A stretch of 64,000 nucleotides of DNA. It comes from Herbidospora cretacea (lineage in GTDB: Bacteria; Actinomycetota; Actinomycetes; Streptosporangiales; Streptosporangiaceae). Made by a program: the position numbers and the translations under genes. Of this stretch, positions 15,387 to 24,174 are shown one piece after another (position 1 is the stretch's first letter; every line of letters starts with the position of its first letter). The notes beneath the pieces were generated by a model. That model was not told the DNA's origin. It ran no database searches and worked only from the letters and a program-made list of their open reading frames with translations. The stretch covers positions 106,835 through 170,834 of the forward strand of contig NZ_BBXG01000019.1 of the NCBI RefSeq assembly GCF_001570605.1, in the 5' to 3' direction.

Positions 15387-15400
15387 TAGAATATGATTCT
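15387..15400 (+). promoter_or_regulatory. Dyad over a -10 element upstream of the acyl-CoA dehydrogenase
   Basis: AGAAT-atg-ATTCT (15388-15400) is a perfect inverted repeat. It overlaps the -10-like hexamers TAGAAT (15387-15392) and TATGAT (15392-15397), in the place where a repressor would block transcription. It resembles the AGAAC..GTTCT form of steroid-regulator (KstR-like) boxes but has AT in place of C/G and a 3-base centre. Confidence 0.45.
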
Positions 15401-15429
15401 GTCCACATTGCCGAGTGTGGAGGGGTCTT

Positions 15430-17586
15430 ATGGCGATCGGGCTGAGCGAGGAGCACGAAGCGCTGCGCGAGTCGGTGACCGGGTGGGCGGGTCGCCACAT
15501 CACGCCGCAGGTCGTGCGGGCCGAGTCGACGGAGCGGCCCGCGTTCTGGTCCGGCCTCGCCGATCAGGGACTGCTCGGCTTGCACCTGCCCGAGGAGGCC
15601 GGCGGCTCCGGTTACGGCCTGCTGGAGGCCGCCGTCGCGGTCGAGGCACTGGCCGAGAAGATGACGCCCGGCTCCTACGTGCCGACCCTCCTGGCCAGCG
15701 CCGCGATCCACGCCGCCGATGAGAAGTCCGACCTGCTGGCCGGGCTGGCCGACGGGTCGCTGACCGGCGCGCTCGCCCTCGACGCGAACCTGACCGGCAC
15801 CGGCCTCACCGGCACCGGGCGGATCTCCGGGGTGGCCGAGCAGGTGCTCGGCGCCGCCGAGGCCGACATCCTGGTGCTCCCGGTGGGCGACACGTGGGTG
15901 GTCGTCGAGGCGTCGGCCGCGACCGTGACCCCGATCCCGGCGCTCGACCTCACCCGGGGCGTCGCCCGCGTCGAGCTGTCCGACGCGGAAGTACGGGTCC
16001 TCGACGGCCTGACCGGGGAGACCGTGCGGCAGCTGGCCGCCGTGCTGCTCGGGGCCGACGCGATCGGGGTGGCCTCCTGGTGCGTCAACGCCGCCGCCGA
16101 CTACGCCAAGGTCCGGGTGCAGTTCGGCCGTCCGATCGGCCAGTTCCAGGGGATCAAGCACAAGCTCTCGCGGATGCTCGTGGCGCTGGAGCAGGCCCGC
16201 GCGACCGTCTGGGACGCCACCCGCGCCACCGGCTCCGAGCGCGACCACGCCGCCGCCATCGCCGGGGTGGTCGCCCCCGACGCGGCCGTGCAGTGCGCCA
16301 AGGACGCCATCCAGACCTTCGGCGGCATCGGCTACACCTTCGAGCACGACGCCCACCTCTACTTCCGCCGCGCCCTGACGATCCGGGCGCTTCTCGGGTC
16401 GTCGGCCGACTGGAAGGAGCGGGTCGCCGCGCAGAGCCTGAGCGGGGTGAGCCGGGAGATGCGGCTCGACCTGCCCGAGGACGCCGAGCCGCTGCGGGAG
16501 CGGATCCGCGGCGAGCTGGCGGAGATCGTGCCGCTCGAAGGGGTGGAGCAGAAGCGGGCGCTGGCCGCGGCCGGGTTCGTGATGCCCCACCTGCCCCGGC
16601 CGTGGGGGCGGGACGCCTCGCCGCTGGAGCAGGTGCTGATCCAGCAGGAGATCAAGGCGGCCGGGCTCAAGCTGCCGCAGATGATCATCGGCGCGTGGGT
16701 GGTGCCCTCGATCGCCGTCTACGGCACCGACGAGCAGCAGCAGCGCTTCCTGCCGCGCACCCTCAGCGGGGAACTGGTCTGGTGTCAGCTGTTCTCCGAG
16801 CCGGGCGCGGGGTCCGACCTCGCCAACGTCCAGATGAAGGCCGAGCGGGTCGAGGGCGGCTGGCGGCTCAACGGGCAGAAGATCTGGACCAGCGTGGCCC
16901 ACGTCGCCGAGTGGGGGATCTGCATCGCCCGCACGTCCAGCGAGGGCTCCAAGCACGACGGCATCACCTACTTCATCGTCGACATGAAGGCCGAGGGGGT
17001 GACGGTCCGGCCGCTGACCGAGATGACCGGCGAGAACCTGTTCAACGAGGTCTTCTTCGACGACGTGTTCGTGCCCGACGAGCTGGTGGTCGGCGCGGTG
17101 AACCAGGGCTGGAAGGTGGCCCGCAACACCCTGTCCAACGAGCGCGTCTCGCTGTCGTCGGGCTCCGGCGGCACCGGCGCGTCCGTGCCCGACCTGGTCG
17201 GGCTGGCCGGGCGGCTCGGCCGCGAGCTGACCTCGCCGGAACGCCAGGAGCTCGCCGAGGTCGTCTGCGAGGGCCACTCGATCAACGCGCTGTCGCTGCG
17301 GGTCACCCTGAAGCAGCTCGCCGGGACCGAGCCGGGCGCCGACGCGTCGGTCCGCAAGCTGCTGTCGACCTCGCACGCCCAGCACGTCTCGGAGTGCGCG
17401 GTCAACCTGGTCGGGCCCGCCGCCGTGACGGCGGCCGACTGGAAGCTCGGCGACGCCGGCTACTGGAACCGGGCGATCCTGGCCACCCGGGCCATGACCA
17501 TCTACGGCGGCACCACCGAGGTCCAGCTCAACATCATCGGCGAGCGCATGCTGGGCCTGCCCCGCGACCCGGAGCCGGGTAAGTAG
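15430..17586 (+). CDS. Fused double-domain acyl-CoA dehydrogenase (FadE34/FadE6 type)
   Basis: At 718 residues this is about twice the length of an ordinary acyl-CoA dehydrogenase. It holds two acyl-CoA dehydrogenase folds. The first (about 1-340) includes AKVRVQFGRPIGQFQGIKH and IQTFGGIGYTFEHDAHLY; the second (about 370-718) includes CQLFSEPGAGSDLAN, WTSVAHVAEWG and IYGGTTEVQLNIIGERMLGLPR. Mycobacterial FadE34 (ChsE3), which oxidises a sterol side-chain CoA ester, and FadE6 share this fused layout. GGAGGGG lies just upstream of ATG 15430. As first gene of the sterol cluster it probably introduces the alpha-beta double bond in a side-chain acyl-CoA. Confidence 0.88.
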   Translation: MAIGLSEEHEALRESVTGWAGRHITPQVVRAESTERPAFWSGLADQGLLGLHLPEEAGGSGYGLLEAAVAVEALAEKMTPGSYVPTLLASAAIHAADEKSDLLAGLADGSLTGALALDANLTGTGLTGTGRISGVAEQVLGAAEADILVLPVGDTWVVVEASAATVTPIPALDLTRGVARVELSDAEVRVLDGLTGETVRQLAAVLLGADAIGVASWCVNAAADYAKVRVQFGRPIGQFQGIKHKLSRMLVALEQARATVWDATRATGSERDHAAAIAGVVAPDAAVQCAKDAIQTFGGIGYTFEHDAHLYFRRALTIRALLGSSADWKERVAAQSLSGVSREMRLDLPEDAEPLRERIRGELAEIVPLEGVEQKRALAAAGFVMPHLPRPWGRDASPLEQVLIQQEIKAAGLKLPQMIIGAWVVPSIAVYGTDEQQQRFLPRTLSGELVWCQLFSEPGAGSDLANVQMKAERVEGGWRLNGQKIWTSVAHVAEWGICIARTSSEGSKHDGITYFIVDMKAEGVTVRPLTEMTGENLFNEVFFDDVFVPDELVVGAVNQGWKVARNTLSNERVSLSSGSGGTGASVPDLVGLAGRLGRELTSPERQELAEVVCEGHSINALSLRVTLKQLAGTEPGADASVRKLLSTSHAQHVSECAVNLVGPAAVTAADWKLGDAGYWNRAILATRAMTIYGGTTEVQLNIIGERMLGLPRDPEPGK

Positions 17587-17656
17587 GAACTTGTTCTGTA
17601 AACCTGTTCCGGGCCTGATTCAAGACCTGGAACAGGTTGCAGTTCAGTTGTAGCGT
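17587..17656 (+). promoter_or_regulatory. Two dyads and leaderless promoter before the IpdC-like gene
   Basis: GGAAC-tt-GTTCT (17586/17587-17597) resembles the core of a KstR-type box. Next come two perfect 10-bp arms, AACCTGTTCC (17601-17610) and GGAACAGGTT (17629-17638). A -10-like TAGCGT lies at 17651-17656, seven bases before ATG 17664, so the transcript is probably leaderless and the right arm covers the -35 region. Repression by a TetR-type regulator fits. Confidence 0.6.
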
Positions 17657-17663
17657 CCAGAAC

Positions 17664-18764
17664 ATGCGGACGCGCGCGGCCGACATGTTCGGCATCGAGT
17701 TCCCGATCTTCGCCTTCAGCCACTGCCGCGATGTCGTCGCGGCGGTGAGCCGGGCCGGGGGCATGGGCGTCCTGGGCGCCCTCTACTTCACGCCGGAGGA
17801 GCTCGAGACCGAGCTCACCTGGATCGACGAGCACGTCGACGGCAAGCCCTACGGCGTCGACGTGGTCATGCCCGCCTCCTACGAGGGCGCCGACTTCGCC
17901 CCCGAGGAACTGGTCGGGCGGCTCCAGGGGATGATCCCCGAAGGCCACCGCAGGTTCGTCGACGACCTGCTGGCCAAGCACGGCGTGGCCGAGTCGGAGA
18001 GCGCGGCCGGGCGGGTGCTGCTCGGCTGGACCGACGCCACCGCGCGCCCCCAGGTCCGGACGGCGCTCGAACACCCCATCGCGCTGCTCGCCAACGCGCT
18101 CGGCCCGCCGCCCGCCGACGTGGTCGAGCAGGCCCACGCCAAGGGCGTGAAGGTCGCGGCGCTGGCCTCCACCCCCCGCCACGCGATCAAACAGGTCGAG
18201 GTCGGCGTCGACCTCGTGGTGGCGCAGGGCACCGAGGCGGGCGGCCACACCGGCGAGATCTCCACGATGGTGCTGATCCCGCAGGTGGTCGACGCGGTGG
18301 ACGTGCCGGTCCTGGCCGCCGGGGGCATCGGCGACGGGCGGCAGGTCGCCGCCGGGCTCGCGCTCGGCGCGGAGGGCGTCTGGACGGGCTCGATCTGGCT
18401 GACCGTCGAGGAGGCCGACACCCCCGAGATGGCCAGGCGGCGGATCCTGGCGGCGACCTCGCGCGACACGGTCCGGTCGCGGTCGTGGACGGGCAAGCCC
18501 GCGCGGCTGCTCAAGAACGAGTGGACCGACGCCTGGGAGGCCGCCGACTCGCCCGGCACGCTGCCGATGCCGCTTCAGTTCATGCTGGTCAGCGACGCGC
18601 TGCGGCGCATCGGCCGGTCGGACGCCAGCGAGCTGGCCACCTTCCCGGCCGGTCAGATCATCGGCACGATGAACGATGTCAAACCGGCCCGGCAGGTGAT
18701 CTTCGACCTCGTCGAGGGCTATGTCGAGGCCATGGAGCGGCTCCGGGGCATCAGTGACCGGTGA
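17664..18764 (+). CDS. IpdC-like flavin-dependent reductase (nitronate monooxygenase family)
   Basis: The 366-residue TIM-barrel flavoprotein starts MRTRAADMFGIEFPIFAFSH and contains the FMN-phosphate motifs VVAQGTEAGGHTGE and VLAAGGIGDGRQVAAGLALGAEGVWTGS. Its N-terminus closely follows mycobacterial IpdC (Rv3553), which acts on ring C/D intermediates of steroid catabolism under KstR2 control. An ordinary nitronate monooxygenase is the other possibility. The start is set by the promoter geometry. It sits between the fused acyl-CoA dehydrogenase and EchA19-like genes; its last 14 bp overlap the convergent echA gene. Confidence 0.8.
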   Translation: MRTRAADMFGIEFPIFAFSHCRDVVAAVSRAGGMGVLGALYFTPEELETELTWIDEHVDGKPYGVDVVMPASYEGADFAPEELVGRLQGMIPEGHRRFVDDLLAKHGVAESESAAGRVLLGWTDATARPQVRTALEHPIALLANALGPPPADVVEQAHAKGVKVAALASTPRHAIKQVEVGVDLVVAQGTEAGGHTGEISTMVLIPQVVDAVDVPVLAAGGIGDGRQVAAGLALGAEGVWTGSIWLTVEEADTPEMARRRILAATSRDTVRSRSWTGKPARLLKNEWTDAWEAADSPGTLPMPLQFMLVSDALRRIGRSDASELATFPAGQIIGTMNDVKPARQVIFDLVEGYVEAMERLRGISDR

Positions 18765-19560
18765 ACCGGGCGGGCCGCTTCTCCCGGAAGGCCAGCGCCC
18801 CCTCCTTGGCGTCCTCGCTGCCGATGACCGGCCAGCCGAGGGCGTCGGAGATCGCGAGCGCCTCCTCCTCGGGGAGCCCGACCGTCTCGCGGTGGGCCCG
18901 CAGGATCGCCTGTACGGCGAGCGGCCCGCTGGCGGCGACGTCGTCGGCCAGTTCGCGGGCCTTCGCCAGGGCCTGGCCGTCGGGCACTACCTGGTTGACC
19001 AGGCCCATCCGCTGCGCCTCGTGCGCCCCGACCGAACGGCCGGTGAGCAGCAGGTCCATCGCGAAGGCGTAGGGGATCTGGCGGGTCAGCCGGATCGCGC
19101 TGCCGCCCATCGGGAACAGCGCCCGTTTGGCCTCGAACAGGCCCAGAGTGGCGCTCTCGGCGACCACGCGCAGGTCGGTGCCCACGAGCAGTTCGGTGCC
19201 GCCCGCGACGGCGTAGCCCTCGACGGCGCAGACGATCGGCTTGGTCGGCACGGCCTCGCGGAGCAGGCCGCGCCAGTGGTAGTTGGGGATCTCCGTGGCC
19301 CGTCTGCGGACCCGTTCGTCGTCGCTGGGGCGGGACATGGCCTTGAGGTCGGCGCCGGCGCAGAACGTGCCGCCCGCTCCGGTCAGGATGCCGACCCTGA
19401 CGTCCTTCTGTTCGGATATGTACGCCCAGGCGTCCGCCAGCCCGACGAGCATGTCGGTGGACAGGGCGTTGCGCGCCTCCTGGCGGTCCATGGTCACGAT
19501 CACGACGTGACCGTCGCGGTCGACTCGGCAGTGCGGGGTGCTGATCGGCAGGCGTTCCAC
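18751..19560 (-). CDS. EchA19-like enoyl-CoA hydratase
   Basis: The 269-residue crotonase has the oxyanion-hole segments GAGGTFCAGADLKAM and EGYAVAGGTELLVGTDLRV, and a C-terminus (KEGALAFREKRPARF) that aligns well with mycobacterial EchA19 (Rv3516), a sterol side-chain enoyl-CoA hydratase. GTG 19560 is preferred over longer starts: it gives family length, and a promoter (TTGATC, 17 bp, GACAGT) ends six bases before it, so the mRNA would be leaderless. It is divergent from the fadD gene at 19619, the same arrangement as echA19/fadD19 in M. tuberculosis. It hydrates the double bond made by the acyl-CoA dehydrogenase. Confidence 0.85.
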   Translation of the reverse strand: MERLPISTPHCRVDRDGHVVIVTMDRQEARNALSTDMLVGLADAWAYISEQKDVRVGILTGAGGTFCAGADLKAMSRPSDDERVRRRATEIPNYHWRGLLREAVPTKPIVCAVEGYAVAGGTELLVGTDLRVVAESATLGLFEAKRALFPMGGSAIRLTRQIPYAFAMDLLLTGRSVGAHEAQRMGLVNQVVPDGQALAKARELADDVAASGPLAVQAILRAHRETVGLPEEEALAISDALGWPVIGSEDAKEGALAFREKRPARFTGH

Positions 19561-19566
19561 GTACGT

Positions 19567-19604
19567 ACTGTCCGACGCCGACCTCCGAAGATCAAGCGCT
19601 TGGT
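19567..19604. promoter_or_regulatory. KstR2 box in the divergent echA/fadD promoter
   Basis: ATCAAGCGCTTGGT (19591-19604) matches the published KstR2 consensus AnCAAGnnCTTGnT at every fixed base. It overlaps the minus-strand -35 TTGATC (19590-19595), whose -10 GACAGT is at 19567-19572, and lies just before the ribosome site GGAAGGAG (19606-19613) of the plus-strand gene. KstR2 is a TetR repressor released by HIP-CoA during steroid ring degradation. Confidence 0.75.
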
Positions 19605-19618
19605 TGGAAGGAGCGCTC

Positions 19619-21151
19619 ATGGGTTCACTCGGATTCTGGCGGCTGGCGGAGGCCGACCCCGCCTGGATCGCCGCGATCGACCCCGACGGCACCGAGCACA
19701 CCGCGGGTGACCTGCTGGCCCGTGCGAACCGGCTGGTCCACGGGCTGCGCGACCTCGGGCTCCGTCCCGGGGACGGGATCTGCGGGCTGGTGCCCAACGG
19801 CGCCGACGGGCTGGTGCTCTACCTGGCGGCGCTGCAGGCCGGGTGGTACTACACGCCGGTCAACTGGCACCTGACCGGGCCGGAGATCGCCTACATCGTC
19901 GAGGACAGCGAGGCCAGGGCCTACTTCGTGGATGAGAGGTTCGCGGCCGAGGGCGTCCGGGGCCGGGCCGGGCTGGGGCCGGAACGGTGTTTCGCGTTCG
20001 GGGAGGTCGAGGGCTTCTCGCCGATCCCGACCGGGTCGCCGGAGACACCCTCGGAGCGGACCGCGGGCGCGACCATGCACTACACGTCCGGGACGACCGG
20101 ACGCCCCAAAGGGGTCAGGCGCGCGCTGAGCGGTCTCGACCCGGACGACATGGCCGAACTCATGACGTCCCTGCTCAGGCTGTTCGGGATCACCGAAGGG
20201 CAGCCCAACGCCCACCTCGTCACCGCGCCCGCCTACCACACGGCCGTCACCCAGTTCGGCGGCAGCGCGCTGCACATGGGCCACACGCTCGTGCTGATGG
20301 ACAAGTGGGACGCCGAGGAGACGCTGCGGCTGTGCGAGCGCCACCGGATCACCAACTCCCACCTGGTCCCGACCCACTTCAAGCGGCTGCTGTCGCTGCC
20401 GCACGAGGTGCGGGACCGCTACGACCTGTCGTCGCTGCGGTGGATGATCCACGCCGCCGCGCCCTGCCCGGTGCCGGTCAAGTCGGCGATGCTCGACTGG
20501 TGGGGCGACGTCATCTGGGAGTACTACGCCGCCACCGAAGGAGGCGGGACCATCGCGTCCCCGGAGGACTGGAAGAAACACCCCGGAACGGTCGGCAAGG
20601 CCTGGCCCATCAGCGAGCTCCTGATCGTGGACGACGCCCTGGAGCCCGTCGGACCCGGCACCCCCGGCACCGTCTACATGAGGATGGGGGCGGCCTCCTT
20701 CGAGTACAAGGGCGACCCCGAGAAGACCCGGGCGGGCCGCCTCGACGACTTCTTCACCGTCGGCGACATCGGCTACCTCGACGACGACGGCTTCCTGTTC
20801 CTGTGCGACCGCAAGGCCGACATGATCATCTCGGGCGGCGCGAACATCTACCCCGCCGAGATCGAGAACGAGCTGCTCGTCCACCCGAAGGTCGCCGACG
20901 TCGCGGTGTTCGGCATCCCCGACGACGAGTGGGGCGAGCAGATCAAGGCGGTCGTCGAACCCGCCGCCGGGGTGACGCCCGGCCCTGAGCTCGCGGCCGA
21001 GCTGCTCGACTCGCTGCGCGGGCGGCTGTCGACGATGAAGTGGCCCAAGACCATCGACTTCATCGACGAGATGCCCCGCGAACCCAACGGCAAGCTGCTG
21101 AAACGTAAACTGCGGGCGCCTTACTGGGAGGGCCGGGCCAGTGCCATCTGA
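19619..21151 (+). CDS. Acyl-CoA synthetase (FadD, ANL superfamily)
   Basis: The 510-residue ligase carries the adenylate motifs YTSGTTGRPKG, YYAATEGGG, the hinge region TVGDIGYLDDDGFLFLCDRKADMIISGGANIYP, and the C-terminal lysine in PNGKLLKRKLR. It activates a carboxylic acid to its CoA thioester through an acyl-AMP. It is not close to FadD3 (HIP-CoA ligase) or FadD19 in its N-terminal half; a FadD4- or FadD17-like enzyme for steroid or fatty acids fits. ATG 19619 has a strong GGAAGGAG 5 nt upstream. It starts a five-gene string in which each gene overlaps the next. Confidence 0.88.
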   Translation: MGSLGFWRLAEADPAWIAAIDPDGTEHTAGDLLARANRLVHGLRDLGLRPGDGICGLVPNGADGLVLYLAALQAGWYYTPVNWHLTGPEIAYIVEDSEARAYFVDERFAAEGVRGRAGLGPERCFAFGEVEGFSPIPTGSPETPSERTAGATMHYTSGTTGRPKGVRRALSGLDPDDMAELMTSLLRLFGITEGQPNAHLVTAPAYHTAVTQFGGSALHMGHTLVLMDKWDAEETLRLCERHRITNSHLVPTHFKRLLSLPHEVRDRYDLSSLRWMIHAAAPCPVPVKSAMLDWWGDVIWEYYAATEGGGTIASPEDWKKHPGTVGKAWPISELLIVDDALEPVGPGTPGTVYMRMGAASFEYKGDPEKTRAGRLDDFFTVGDIGYLDDDGFLFLCDRKADMIISGGANIYPAEIENELLVHPKVADVAVFGIPDDEWGEQIKAVVEPAAGVTPGPELAAELLDSLRGRLSTMKWPKTIDFIDEMPREPNGKLLKRKLRAPYWEGRASAI

Positions 21152-22049
21152 ACCCAACCACATCTTGGAGTTCCCAGGCGGCTACACCCGGTCGACCGGG
21201 CCGGTGATCGGCCGCTTCCTCACCGAGTTACGCGCCGGCCGCATCGTCGGGGTGCGGACCGCCGCGCGGAAGGTGCTGGTGCCGCCGCTGGAGTACGACC
21301 CGGAGACCGGCGAGCCGACGCTGACGACGCCCGGCCAGACGGGGCCGGTCCGTGACCCGGTCCGGGAACCGGCGCTGTCCTACGACTTCGTCGAGGTCGG
21401 GCCCGCCGGGACCGTGCGCGAGTGGACCTGGGTGGACCCGCCGCGCAAGAACCATCCGCTCGACCGGCCGTTCGCCTGGGCGCTGATCCGGCTCGACGGC
21501 GCGGACACCTCGCTCGTGCACGCGGTCGACGCCGGGACCGTCAAGGCCATGCGGGCCGGGCTGCGCGTGTGGCCGCGCTGGCGGCCCGACCGGGTCGGCT
21601 CGATCACCGACATCGAGTGTTTCGTCCCGGAGGTCACCACGATCGTGGCGAACGTGCGGACCGCGTACACCGTCACCCCCGGCGGGGCATTGGGGCGCTA
21701 TCTCGACGGTCTGAGCAGGAACGTCTTCCTCGCGGGCCAGTGTCCGACCTGCCGGAGCGTCTACGTGCCCTACCGGCTGTCGTGCCCGCAGTGCGGGTCG
21801 GTCATCGACGACGAGGTCGAGGTCGGGCCGGGCGGCTCGGTCACCACGTTCGCGATCAACAACCTGCCCGATCCGCGCGCGCCGCAGGTGCCGTTCGTGT
21901 CGGCGTACATCCTGCTCGACGGGGCCGACATCCCGATCATCGCGCTGCTGGCGGAGGTCCCGGCCGGGGAGGTCGCCGAGGGGATGCGGGTGCGGGCCGT
22001 GTTCGAGGGCGGGACCGTCAAGTGGTTCGCGCCGGAACGGGAGGCGTGA
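21141..22049 (+). CDS. DUF35 OB-fold / zinc-ribbon acyl-CoA-associated protein (Rv3521-like)
   Basis: The 302-residue protein has a rubredoxin-like zinc ribbon, CPTCRSVYVPYRLSCPQCG (about residues 199-217), followed by a second OB-fold. The first half is another OB-like domain, giving the double layout and length of Rv3521 in M. tuberculosis. DUF35 proteins pair with thiolase-fold partners; ChsH2-DUF35 with Ltp2 forms a side-chain aldolase in steroid catabolism. GTG 21141 lies inside the end of the fadD gene (11 bp overlap), and its stop shares one base with the next ATG. It probably forms a complex with one or both downstream Ltp proteins. Confidence 0.85.
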   Translation: MPSEPNHILEFPGGYTRSTGPVIGRFLTELRAGRIVGVRTAARKVLVPPLEYDPETGEPTLTTPGQTGPVRDPVREPALSYDFVEVGPAGTVREWTWVDPPRKNHPLDRPFAWALIRLDGADTSLVHAVDAGTVKAMRAGLRVWPRWRPDRVGSITDIECFVPEVTTIVANVRTAYTVTPGGALGRYLDGLSRNVFLAGQCPTCRSVYVPYRLSCPQCGSVIDDEVEVGPGGSVTTFAINNLPDPRAPQVPFVSAYILLDGADIPIIALLAEVPAGEVAEGMRVRAVFEGGTVKWFAPEREA

Positions 22050-23026
22050 TGAGACCGGTCGCCGTCGCGGCGTTCGCGCAGACCACGCACACCGATCACG
22101 ACACCGGGCTCTCCGAGCCCGAGCTGATCCTGCCGGTCATCCAGGCGGTACGCGCGCAGTCGGGCCTGCGGGAGTTCGGCTTCACCTGCTCGGGGAGCTG
22201 CGACTACCTGGCCGGGGCGCCGTTCTCGTTCGTGTCGGCCCTCGACGCGCTCGGCGCGTGGCCGCCCATCCAGGAGAGCCACGTCGAGATGGACGCCGCC
22301 TTCGCCCTCTACGAGGCGTGGGTGCGATTACAGCACGGCGACGTCGACTCGGCCCTGGTCTACGGCTTCGGCAAGTCCTCGCTGGGCGACCTGCGCGAGA
22401 TCATGACTCTCCAGCTCGACCCCTACTACCTCGCGCCGCTGGGCCTCGACCAGCTCTCGTACGCGGGCCTCCAGGGCAGCGCCGTCAAAAGCGATGTGGC
22501 GGCGATAGCCCGGCGGAGCTGGGAATCCGCTCGATCCAACGAGTACGCGCTCAAGCTGCCCGAACCCGTGGAGACCGCCCCGATCACGGACGGAGCCGCC
22601 GCGATCGTGCTGGTCGCGGGCGATCTGCTCCAGGAACGCACGGACCTCGCCTACATCAATGGCATCGCGCATCGCATAGACCCCCACTATCCGGGCATGA
22701 GGAACCTCGCCCGGTCGGCCTCCGCCGCCGCAGCCGCAACGGCGGCGGGGGTCGGCAAGGGCCATGTCGACGTCGCCGAACTGCACGTCCAGTTCGCCCA
22801 CGAGGAGACGATCCTCGTCGACGCGCTCGGACTCGGGGCCGGCACGGACATCAACCCCTCCGGCGGGCCGCTGGCCGCCAACCCGGTCATGGCGACCGGG
22901 CTCATCCGCATCGGCGAGGCCGCCCGGCGGGTCATGGACGGCACCGCCGCCAGGGCCGTCGCCCACGCCACCAGCGGGCCCTGTCTCCAGCAGAACCTGG
23001 TCGCCGTCCTGTCCCGGGAGTCGTGA
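22049..23026 (+). CDS. Ltp4-like thiolase-fold protein (probable sterol side-chain aldolase subunit)
   Basis: The 325-residue thiolase-fold protein is shorter than true thiolases (about 390). The C-terminal signature reads INPSGGPLAANPVMATG, so the histidine of the usual GHP motif is Ala-Asn. The start is set by the TGATG junction with the DUF35 gene. In Rhodococcus, ltp3 and ltp4 have been linked to aldol cleavage of C24-branched sterol side chains; this gene sits in the same order (DUF35, ltp4, ltp3) as Rv3521-Rv3523. A retro-aldol rather than thiolytic function is therefore likely (inference). Confidence 0.82.
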   Translation: MRPVAVAAFAQTTHTDHDTGLSEPELILPVIQAVRAQSGLREFGFTCSGSCDYLAGAPFSFVSALDALGAWPPIQESHVEMDAAFALYEAWVRLQHGDVDSALVYGFGKSSLGDLREIMTLQLDPYYLAPLGLDQLSYAGLQGSAVKSDVAAIARRSWESARSNEYALKLPEPVETAPITDGAAAIVLVAGDLLQERTDLAYINGIAHRIDPHYPGMRNLARSASAAAAATAAGVGKGHVDVAELHVQFAHEETILVDALGLGAGTDINPSGGPLAANPVMATGLIRIGEAARRVMDGTAARAVAHATSGPCLQQNLVAVLSRES

Positions 23027-24174
23027 TGGGTCATCGTTGCGCGGTCATCGGGGTCGGCCAGACCCACTACACGACCCGCCGCCGGGACGTCTCCATGGCG
23101 GGGCTGGTCCGGGAGGCGGCGCTGCGCGCCCTGGAGGACGCCGGGCTGACCTTCGCCGACATCGACGCCGTGGTCATCGGCAAGGCCCCCGACCTGTTCG
23201 AGGGCGTCATGATGCCGGAGGCCTACCTCGCCGACGCGCTCGGCGCGGCCGGGAAACCCATGACGCGGGTGCACACCGCCGGCAGCGTCGGCGGGTCCAC
23301 GGCGCTCGTCGGGGCCTCGCTCATCCAGGGCGGCGTGCACGACCGGGTGCTGGTGGTGGCGTACGAGAAACAGAGCGAGTCGAACGCCACGTGGGCCCTG
23401 TCGACCCATCTCCCGTTCACGTCGTCGCTGGTCGTGGGGGCGGGCGGCTACTTCGCGCCGCACATCCGCGACTACATGAGGCGCTCGGGCGCGCCCGGCC
23501 ACGTCGGGGCGCTGGTGGCGGTCAAGGACCGGCTGAACGCCCTCAAGAACCCCTACGCCCATCTGAAAATCCCGGGGATCGACCGGGCCATGGTCGAGTC
23601 GACGCCCATGCTGTGGGAGCCGATCCGCTACCTGGAGACGTGCCCGTCGTCCGACGGGGCGTGCGCGATGGTGCTGTCGTCGGAGCGGGCGGTGACCGGG
23701 ACGCCCGCGTGGGTGCACGGCGGCGCGATGCGCTCGGAGCCGATCTTCCGGGCCGGCCGCGACACGGTCAGCCCGCAGGCCGGGATCGACTGCGCCGCCG
23801 ACGTCTACCGCCAGGCCGGCGTGACCGACCCCCGCCGCGACCTGGACGTGGCCGAGGTCTACGTGCCGTTCAGCTGGTACGAGCCCATGTGGCTGGAGAA
23901 CCTCGGGTTCTGCGGGGTCAACGAGGGCTGGAAGCTGACCGAGGCCGGGGCCACCGCCCTCGACGGCGACATCCCGTGGAACGCCTCCGGCGGCGTCCTG
24001 TCGAGCAACCCCATCGGCGCCTCCGGGCTGATCCGGTTCGCCGAGGCCGCGCTCCAGGTCCGCGGCATGGCCGGGGAGCACCAGGTCGACGGGGCCAGGA
24101 AGGCCCTCGGGCACGCGTACGGCGGAGGCGCGCAGTTCTTCGCCATGTGGATCGTCGGAGCGGAGAAGCCATGA
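23026..24174 (+). CDS. Ltp3-like thiolase-fold protein lacking catalytic Cys/His
   Basis: The 382-residue protein has the N-terminal thiolase start (CAVIGVGQTHY) and the region VHTAGSVGGSTALVGASLI, in which the nucleophilic cysteine expected before GGSTAL is missing. The C-terminal motif is NASGGVLSSNPIGASG, lacking the GHP histidine. The same replacements occur in Ltp2-type aldolases. It therefore probably cleaves a carbon-carbon bond by retro-aldol chemistry together with the DUF35 partner. ATG 23026 overlaps the upstream stop by one base. It resembles Rv3523 (ltp3). Confidence 0.84.
   Translation: MGHRCAVIGVGQTHYTTRRRDVSMAGLVREAALRALEDAGLTFADIDAVVIGKAPDLFEGVMMPEAYLADALGAAGKPMTRVHTAGSVGGSTALVGASLIQGGVHDRVLVVAYEKQSESNATWALSTHLPFTSSLVVGAGGYFAPHIRDYMRRSGAPGHVGALVAVKDRLNALKNPYAHLKIPGIDRAMVESTPMLWEPIRYLETCPSSDGACAMVLSSERAVTGTPAWVHGGAMRSEPIFRAGRDTVSPQAGIDCAADVYRQAGVTDPRRDLDVAEVYVPFSWYEPMWLENLGFCGVNEGWKLTEAGATALDGDIPWNASGGVLSSNPIGASGLIRFAEAALQVRGMAGEHQVDGARKALGHAYGGGAQFFAMWIVGAEKP

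Noticed and set aside
15121..17385. A 754-codon open frame on the minus strand
   Set aside because: It is antisense to the acyl-CoA dehydrogenase gene and has the low-complexity Gly/Arg/His composition of a shadow frame.
19619..21151. FadD3 (HIP-CoA ligase) because of the KstR2 box
   Set aside because: The N-terminal half does not resemble FadD3; only a general acyl-CoA synthetase call is supported.
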